DNA of 64,000 nt from the NCBI GenBank assembly GCA_949987565.1, contig OX465104.1, forward strand, positions 6,901,375-6,965,374. Direction: 5' to 3'. A program made the translations under genes and the position numbers. The notes under the pieces were generated by a model. The model worked only from the letters and a program-made list of their open reading frames with translations. It made no database searches and was not told where the DNA came from. This stretch comes from Luidia sarsii (Eukaryota; Echinodermata; Asteroidea; Paxillosida; Luidiidae). This document shows positions 56,985 to 64,000 of the stretch, piece by piece (the first letter of the stretch is position 1; each line of letters starts with the position of its first letter).

Positions 56985-57770
56985 TCTTTCGCTCCCCTCT
57001 CTCTGCCTCTCTCTCTCTCCTCTCTCCCTCTCCCTCTCTCTTTCTCTCTCCTCTCCCCTCTCTCTCTCTCACTCTCTCTCCTCTCTCCCCCTCTCTCTCT
57101 CTCCCTCTCCTCTCCCCCTCTCTCTCCCCTCTCCCCTCTCTCTCCCTCCCTCTCTCTCTCCCCCTCTCTCTCTCTCCACCCCTCTCTCTCTCTACCTCTC
57201 TCTCTCTATCTCCCTTCCCCCTCTTTCCATCTCTCTCTTCACCTAGCCTCCTCTCTCTCGCCCCTCCCCTCACTCTCCGTTTCTTCCTCCATCTCTCCAT
57301 CTCTGTCCTCTCTCCATCTAACTCCCACACTTTTCTCCCACTCTCTTTGTCTCTCTCCGTTTCCCCACCCCAGATCTATCTTTCGTTTTATCTATTTTTT
57401 TTCTCTCCATCTCCCTCCCTATGTCTCTTACTGTCTCTTCTTCCTCTCTCTGTCTCTGTCTCTCTCTGTCTCTGTCTCTCTCTCTCTGTGCCTCTCTCTG
57501 TCTGTCTCTCTCTGTCTCTGTCTCTGTCTCTGTCTCTCTCTGTGCCTCTCTCTGTATGTGCCTCTCTCTGTCTCTCTGTCTCTGTCTCTGTCTGTCTCTG
57601 ACTCTCTCTGTGTCTCTGTCTCTCTCTGCCTGTGCCTCTCTCTGCCTGTGCCTCTCTCTGCCTGTGCCTCTCTCTGTCTCTGTCTCTCTCTCTGTCTCTG
57701 TCTCTCCCCCTCTCTCTCTCTCTGTGCCTCTCTCTGTCTCTGTCTCTTTCTGTCTCTTTTCCGTTTGTAC
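56985..57770. repeat. CT-rich tract passing into TCTCTG repeats
   Basis: CTCTCTCTC with C-run interruptions up to about 57420, then TCTCTGTCTCTGTGCCTCTC units to about 57760. Confidence 0.95.
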
Positions 57771-58955
57771 TATAAAGTCGAAGAGTTAACCTTTCGGTGC
57801 CAAATTTGGACATTGGTTGTGTACAGTAGCACTTATTTAGTCTAGTACTTGTTTTCAGTTGACCACGACAATGCAAGACTCGACCTCAAAAAGATGCTAT
57901 TTATAATTGCTTCCAGCACCAGATATCCACCTCCACCGTTAGAACAAAATTGACGTATTGCCCATTTCCCCCCCTTGTACCTTAGAATGCCAAATTGTGT
58001 ATTTATTACGATAATGAAACCCGCTTCCTTGCATTGTGATGTACCGCGTATGCGAGGAGGTGACGTAGGTCGGAAACAGGCATACGTGCGCATGCCCCGT
58101 GGGGGAGGGGGGGGAGAGGGGGTGGGGGAATGGCGGAGATAGGTGAGACAGGAGGAGAAGACGGAGGGTGAGGAGGAGAAGGAGAAGAGGGAGGAGGAGG
58201 AGGAGGGCGTGACGATGTTCTTCACCAAATCTGGCGCCTACACAAGAGTTTCCTCGGACGAGCATGCTGGATTCCCCGTGTAATTAATCGTAGGCAAGGC
58301 CGGGCCATTGTGTACAGAGCAGCCTCCTTACATACACACGCGCGCACATTTCCCGAGCGCTTTCAGAATATAGGCCTAGACTCCGTCATGAAGTATTGAT
58401 CGGGCATGCCACAATTTCCGGGGGGGGGTTGGGGGTGCTACTGTCGAAAACATAGTGCCGGGGACCTGCGCTACTGAGGAAGCTGCTGTAAGCTGCCAAT
58501 ATGGCTCGACATTTCATTGGGGTCTCTTCCCCTTTTGTTTAACTGTCGCATTCAGTTTCGGCGATTCTCGGGAAACGGAAGCAACGATGTCAAAGTTAAT
58601 CTTGATCACAACCTCCCCTCCCCCCCCGCCCCGCCCCTGAGACAAAGGAGTACCGTCACGGTGCTTAGGCTCAGTTGAAATTGACTCGACCTTCTTAGTC
58701 CACGCAGCTTGTGTTGTACGCAGAATTTCATGAAAAATAAGTACGAAGAAAACTCACCGAAACTCAACCAGTCTTTGGTTAAGGAAGAGCGGTGTCTTAT
58801 ACTTGGATACACAGATGGCCGCTTTCCATCTTGATTGCTGCTGGTGACTCCGTGGCATGTAGGACATTGCGATCTCTTGCGAGAATGAGTCCGTGCCAGT
58901 CCGAGATGAACGGAGGACTTAACCGGCTCTTCTCAGAGCGACACCCATTCACTAG
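57771..58955. other. Intergenic, no gene recognised
   Basis: It contains a GGAGGAGAAGG purine patch (58140-58207) and G/C homopolymer runs near 58105, 58421 and 58620. Frames are short and unsupported. Confidence 0.4.
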
Positions 58956-59300
58956 AGAGAGAGGTAGAGAGAGTGGGAAGGGGGAGCGATAGAGAGATAG
59001 AGATGCGGCGAGAGATAAAACGAGTGAAGGAAGGGAGGGAGGGAGAGGTGGGGAGAAAGGGACAGGAAGAGAGAGGGGGAGATAGGCGGCGAGAGGTAGA
59101 GAGCGAGGAGGATGGGAGGGATAGACAGAGGTGGAGAGGGAGGGATAGGAAGAGAGATGGGGAATGATAGGCAGCGAGAGGTAGAGAGAGGAGGAAGGGA
59201 GGGAGATAGAAGTGGAGAGAGAGGGGTAGGAAGAGAGAGGGAGCGAGAGATTGAGGGAGTGGAAGAGAGGGATGGGAAGAGAGAGGAGGAGACAGAGATT
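58956..59300. repeat. GA-rich polypurine tract
   Basis: GAGAGAGAGGTAGAGAG and GGGAGGGAGAGGTGG units on the plus strand. Confidence 0.9.
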
Positions 59301-59915
59301 ATCGGTTCAAGGAGTTACCGATGTTTCTCAGATCCACAGTTCTTCTCTGAAAAAGGAAAGATAATGTATACACCGTGTCACCGCAAATATTCTACTGTAC
59401 ATCGACCTTGCACACTTCCAAAAGGTGTGTTCGATTAGCTATCGCGGGTTGCTTCGGGTTACCCCCAGTAAGCCTGCTGTCGCGCGGGGCAAGTTAGAGG
59501 CACTGACGTCAGAGTCAACCGCGGCTGGCCCGGTAGATCCGACCGGAGGGAAGCTGATCGAATGCACCCCGCACCCCCACCCAAACAAATTCTATAGCCC
59601 ACATGTATAATTATAATTATATCATCTTCATCTTGGCAACAGCAAGTTCTGCGATGGCCGTGTCTTGTGGTGCACCGGTATCAAAGCGACCGTGTCGATT
59701 CAAAGTCAATTTCGTTTTAATTGTTTCCTCTAAAGATGCCCTAGAATCCTATGGGTTCAATACGACCAGAGTGCACAGGTACTAGTATAGCAAATGCCGC
59801 CATGTTTGATTCAAAATGGCTGCAGACGGGGGGGGGGGTTGATGTCATCACACGGTAAATCCTTAGGGCGCTTTAGGTGGTTTTTATTTAGGTACTTTTG
59901 CAAGTCTACGAATAC
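59301..59915. other. No gene recognised
   Basis: Unassigned; a G10 run lies near 59829. Confidence 0.4.
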
Positions 59916-60135
59916 GGGCGTTTCACAATTATAGTGCGCCCTCAAGAGTTAGCAACGAGATGGCCAATCAAAACGCGCAGAATCTGTCGACCAAAATGCG
60001 CATCTGGAAAGAGTCGACTATCGATCTGCATAATAAAGATTGTTATGGAGATCAACGGGGTCGTCACGATTCCGCGCATTGTGATTGGCCAGCGCGTTGC
60101 AAACTCTTGAGGGCGCACCATTACGAATCGCCCTG
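59916..60135. mobile_element. MITE-like inverted-repeat element
   Basis: Left end GGGCGTTTCACAATTATAGT then GCGCCCTCAAGAGTTAGCAA and ATGGCCAATCA. Right end TGATTGGCC, TTGCAAACTCTTGAGGGCGC, ATTACGAATCGCCC. About 220 bp, noncoding; it abuts the family D fragment at 60140. Confidence 0.8.
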
Positions 60136-60139
60136 TTAT

Positions 60140-60326
60140 CCGAAAGCTGAAAACACAGGTTGGAGTTCTTTGTTGAAGTTGAAGCTTTGGATTCTTTTTC
60201 AAAACGCAGAGTTACATTCTCAAACGAAGTCACAGGCCTCCCATTTTCAGCCTTGTACTTTAAAACGGACGAAAAAAAGAAAGACAAAGCCGGAGCCTGA
60301 GCCTAAGCCGGGTTTTGCAAAGCGTT
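60140..60326. repeat. Family D element, left-truncated
   Basis: Shares GAAAACACAGGTTGGAGTTC, TTGAAGTTGAAGCTTTGGAT and the right end AGCCTGAGCCTAAGCCGG with 638-898. The left terminal repeat is missing where the neighbouring MITE ends. Confidence 0.65.
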
Positions 60327-60524
60327 TTACGCTGAAGCAGAACGTTGATGGATCAGGTGTTGAAGCACAATCTTTTCAATGTTCCGGGAAGTGCTGGAAC
60401 GTATTGTGCCGAGGTAAAATATTGGCCCGAGGATACTCCCTTCATTCGGTATACGATGTCCTGGATGAAAGGAGTATTATGCAAAATGGCGGCATCGTGC
60501 CAACGGCTTGTCTATTGCCGTTTA

Positions 60525-60760
60525 CGAAATGAAGGCTTAGGCTCAGGCTCAGGCTTCGTCTCCGTCTGACAAAACCTGAAAATCCAGTTTGTGTTTTGTT
60601 TCCGAAATTGAAGGTTTATAGGCTTGATAGGTACAGAGTATTCACCAGGTAACTGGGGCCAAACGCTTGTTTTTAGATGCCTGTGATATCATAACGAGAA
60701 AGATAAATATGACCGAAGCCTAATCCCGAGCCTAAGCCTTCATTTCGAAAACGGCCATAT
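60525..60760. mobile_element. Family E element, complete copy
   Basis: ACGAAATGAAGGCTTAGGCT at the left is mirrored by AGCCTAAGCCTTCATTTCG at the right, with GGGGCCAAACGCTTG inside. This copy serves as the reference for the interrupted copy at 33868-34728 and the copy at 8847-9090. Confidence 0.75.
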
Positions 60761-61299
60761 TATAACAGCGCAGTCGACCACGCATCCGATGCCACCACGC
60801 ACAATTTGGTTCGTAACCGAGTCCCATCCAGACGCTCAGCATTGATATTCTTCTAAAACCCACCGAGGGGAAGAAAGGAAAGAGGAGGAGGAGGAAGGGG
60901 TGGGTCTAAATCGAGAGGTGTTAATTTAACACCGGGAGTGTAATGCGGCACCCCTCTCGCACCGCGTCCGTGCATCAGATCCATGCACGCGCCGTCCTAC
61001 TGTTCGACACTGCACACGGCACGCCGTACCACATGCAGTGACTACCATCTACGAAACCAAGTCAGATTTGATGAGCGCCTCTTCAAAAAAGAAATAAAAA
61101 ATGCCATAATACTCCACTGCTCAACAAAAATTTGAGATGATGATACTGTGTTATTTGAAAAACGAAAAGAAGAAAGTAGCCTGAACGAAAATCCAGAAAA
61201 CACCCGGCACTTGAGCGGTTTTTTCCTGATCCACTGACGTTATTCGCCTGGAATCAATATCGGCCTATGGCGATATTGCCCGTCACCTGAGCCTGTACG
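60761..61299. other. No gene recognised
   Basis: Unassigned intergenic sequence. Confidence 0.4.
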
Positions 61300-62085
61300 G
61301 TGGCTTCCCTTCTCATCTTCCTTCTCCCTTTCCTCCCCACTCTCCTCCTCCTCCTACCCCTTCCCCCCTCCACCCCGATAATGTCTTTACGTGGATGTTG
61401 TTTACACAAGTGTTCTTCCCCCTTCTTCTTATTCTCCTTCTTCGTCGTGTTCTTCGTCTTCTTCTTCATCATCTTCTTTTCCGTCTTTGTCTTCTTCTTC
61501 TTCTTCTTCATCACCCTCATCATTCTTCTCACTCCCCTCAACCTCCTCACTCTCCTTTCATCCTCTTCTCATCCTTTTCCTTCTCATTCTTCTTCTCCTT
61601 CTTCTTCATCAAAGTCTTTCAAATGTTGCTTTCCCTTTCATTTAATGTTTTCATTTAGTAATATACCCTGTTGTTTTTTTCCAATTGTATGATTGTTTTT
61701 CCCCTTTTTTATTTTATATTATTTGTTCTTGTATATATTTGTCAACTGTATTTTGTGTTTCATTTGGAAAATAAAGTTTTCCTTTGAAAAGTCAAAAAAA
61801 GTCTTCTTCTTCTTCTTCTTCGTCTTCTTCTCCTTTTTCTTCTTCTTCTTCTTCTTCTTCAAATTCTTCGTCTTCGTCTTCGTCTTCTCCTTCGTCTTCT
61901 TCATCGCCCTCTTCATTCTCCTTACTCCCTCAACCTCCCCACTCTCCTGTCATCCTCTTCTCATCCTCCCCATCCTCCCCAACCCCATCCTTCCAGCCTC
62001 TCCAGCCTCACTCTCCTCCTCCTCCTCACCCCCTTCCAACCCCCCTCCTTCCCCTCCTCCCCCCTCCCCTTTTCATTCTAGACTA
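61300..62085. repeat. Two CTT/TCC-rich pyrimidine tracts
   Basis: Pyrimidine-rich blocks at about 61305-61615 and 61800-62080 share the order TTCTTCTTC run, TCATC/CTCC, then CTCAACCTCC-ACTCTCCT-TCATCCTC. They look like a duplicated module separated by about 180 bp of T-rich sequence. Confidence 0.75.
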
Positions 62086-62591
62086 GTAAACATCCCCAAA
62101 CGACAGCGACTTGACCTGCCCTCCTTTGCCTGAAAAAAATCCCTCCCACGCAAGCGTTGTTGGTTCCTTCCCTGCCGTAAGAAAAGGGCACGTCTCCCAT
62201 TTATTACAAGGAAAAAAAACCTCGAGCCCAAGCAGCCTGCCAGTGCCACCAAACTAAATAAAAGTCTTCCCGAGTTGCCCCACCCCCACCCCCTGCCCGA
62301 ATTTCTGTCAGGCGACCCTTGATTTTTTTTCCCAGGGGCCCCAAAACCCATGTGGGTCGGCACAGCTCAGCGCAAACAATTATTTGCTAAGCGCGGCAGA
62401 GAGCGCTGCTCGCTTCTATCGAGACGAGAGAAGAAAAAAAATCGGGTCAGCAATCAGTTTTGTATGGCGCGCGTTTCTAACAAACATGCGTAAATTTGAT
62501 ATTTTATCGGGAGGCATCTTATTCTTTTTTCTACCCCCCCCCCCCCCACTGTTTAATTAATTTATTTCGTTTGCTCTACATTGTAATTGAT
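62086..62591. other. No gene recognised
   Basis: Unassigned; a C14 run lies near 62536. Confidence 0.4.
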
Positions 62592-63218
62592 TTAACCCTC
62601 AAAGACCCGGGGGCGGATTCCGCCCCCATGTTGTTGTTTTTTATAGCGTCTCGGTTATTTTGTTTGCGTGTTGAGGCTTTATGGCTTTTTTCGGCAATCT
62701 TCTTAGGCACATTTTGACAACAATTCGGTGGTGCCGTTCTCTTACAGTGAATATTTTTCAAGACCATGGTATAGCTTGACGGAAATTTGTAAACAACTTA
62801 CACTATATAAAAGCATAGCATCCAACGTGCATAGGTTATTTCTTTTCAGGATTCTTTTGCATAATTAGCTCGTTTGCTGCATGCACTTATTGGTTCTTTG
62901 TGTTTAATTATCATTATCAAATATATGCAAATTGGGGAAATTCAATAAAAAACATAGGAAATTCAATTGAAAACACTGAAAACATAAAAAGCCAAAAAAA
63001 TGGAATTCTGAATAATTATTGAGCTATAATTAGACAAACATTATTTTTTTCTAATGAATTTGTACACAAATGTTCATTATGTAATTATCTTTCACCCTGC
63101 AAAATATCATTCAAATCCATCATTCAACGACCAAGATCTGAGGAGCGGGGGCGGAATCTGCCCCCCCCCCCCCACCGGCTGTGAGATGGTGAAAATAATC
63201 CTGCTCTTTGAGGGTTAA
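62592..63218. mobile_element. piggyBac-type nonautonomous element
   Basis: TTAACCCTCAAAGA at the left is mirrored by CTCTTTGAGGGTTAA at the right. A subterminal GGGGGCGGATTCCGCCCCC palindrome near the left end has a relative, GGGGGCGGAATCTGCCCCC, near the right. About 627 bp with an AT-rich, noncoding interior. TTAA flanks plus CCC-starting terminal repeats are the hallmark of the piggyBac superfamily. Confidence 0.75.
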
Positions 63219-64000
63219 AGGTACGAGGATTGATTTTTTTTCGGGGATATAACTCTAATGCCAACGTGCTGATTTCTAGCATCAATAATTAGTGTTCAGC
63301 TGTGGTAACGTTGTCACTCTCACGATTCAGATTTTACTTTGAGAAAGAAGTGGTGAGCAATGTTCACTGATTATTGTAGCTAGTGAGTGCGCTATATAGT
63401 TGCAATTACATTAGACCATTTTCACCCTAAATCAAATGCAGTTGTTCGTGCCGAGAATTTGAAAATAATTTGTAAATGTAAAAATGTTTTCAATTTGGCT
63501 TTTGGCCGCGAATACATTTTTATTTGCTATCACACCATTTCAAATTCAAATTCAAATCCCCTTAAAGGTTCCAAGTGTCAATCTTGTTGAGGTATATAAG
63601 CCGATTATTTTCTTATTCGTTTCATCTTGTTGCTGCACCAAACTAATAGCAGCGTTAGCCCACAGCGCGGCTGCTCAGTGTGGACTTTCGACCCACTCAG
63701 CGATTGCATATTAGCCATAATGCACTGCAATACGCATTGGTCAAACCACGACCAGCATTGCCTCAAATAGCCGTAGGGCCAATATGGCCTATAGAGTGGG
63801 CAAGGTTTCACCAATATTTGAAGCTGGGGCCCCAAGTCAAAAAAATATCAGCAGGACATTGGACCTTCTGTCATCCAGATTGCATACCGAAACCTTACCT
63901 CGTGTTGTGTTATTGGAATAATTGCTTTGATATATCCTTGCATATTATTCTGCGCGGGGGATGGTTAGGAAATTTAGGCCTGCCTTGGTCCCGGAATAAG
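63219..64000. other. No gene recognised
   Basis: AT-rich sequence to the window end; a CAAATTCAAATTC doublet near 63540. No exon was recognised. Confidence 0.4.

Overview
This is a window of nuclear DNA from a eukaryote, almost certainly an invertebrate animal. The evidence is spliced genes with GT-AG introns, a GRB2-type SH3-SH2-SH3 adaptor, an SBK-family kinase-like gene, many short inverted-repeat transposons, and about a quarter of the window in simple or tandem repeats. A marine deuterostome such as an echinoderm or lancelet is my best guess, from the mix of repeat types only, with low confidence. A 200-N assembly gap (18950-19149) interrupts a repeat tract. No bacterial operons, CRISPR arrays or rRNA were seen.

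Only two protein genes are well supported, both on the minus strand. The first (27946-29253) is a GC-rich single-exon gene for a 435-residue SBK-like protein. Its kinase fold is recognisable, but the ATP lysine, the catalytic HRD aspartate and the DFG aspartate are all substituted, so it should be a pseudokinase. The second (36306-48672) is a five-exon GRB2/drk/sem-5 homologue. I rebuilt it by joining exons at consensus splice sites in matching phase; it encodes 218 residues against 217 in vertebrate GRB2. Its last intron is about 9.1 kb and is filled almost entirely by one tandem array (about 36.8-45.6 kb). The array starts with 24-bp units, changes to 40-bp units, and carries a 1484-bp higher-order period.

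Layout: 0-17 kb is intergenic DNA rich in MITE-like elements, two minisatellites and an inverted segmental duplication. 17-22.2 kb is a run of tandem and simple repeats containing the gap. 22-27 kb holds a tRNA-like sequence and a foldback element carrying half of a THAP zinc finger. 27-30 kb is the pseudokinase with a polypurine tract at its 3' side. 30-36 kb holds tandem duplications, a nested LINE remnant and more MITEs. 36-48.7 kb is the GRB2-like gene. 49-53 kb is repeats. 53.4-55 kb is a CpG-rich, promoter-like region that may start a plus-strand gene. 55-64 kb is mostly simple repeats and MITEs, ending with a piggyBac-type nonautonomous element.

At least seven families of short inverted-repeat element can be defined from copies inside this window. 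Long open frames inside the tandem arrays (up to 1439 codons) come from repeat units that lack stop codons, and I did not call them as genes. The two genes have no evident shared pathway. SBK proteins are named for SH3-binding regions and GRB2 carries SH3 domains, but their nearness here is not evidence of interaction.
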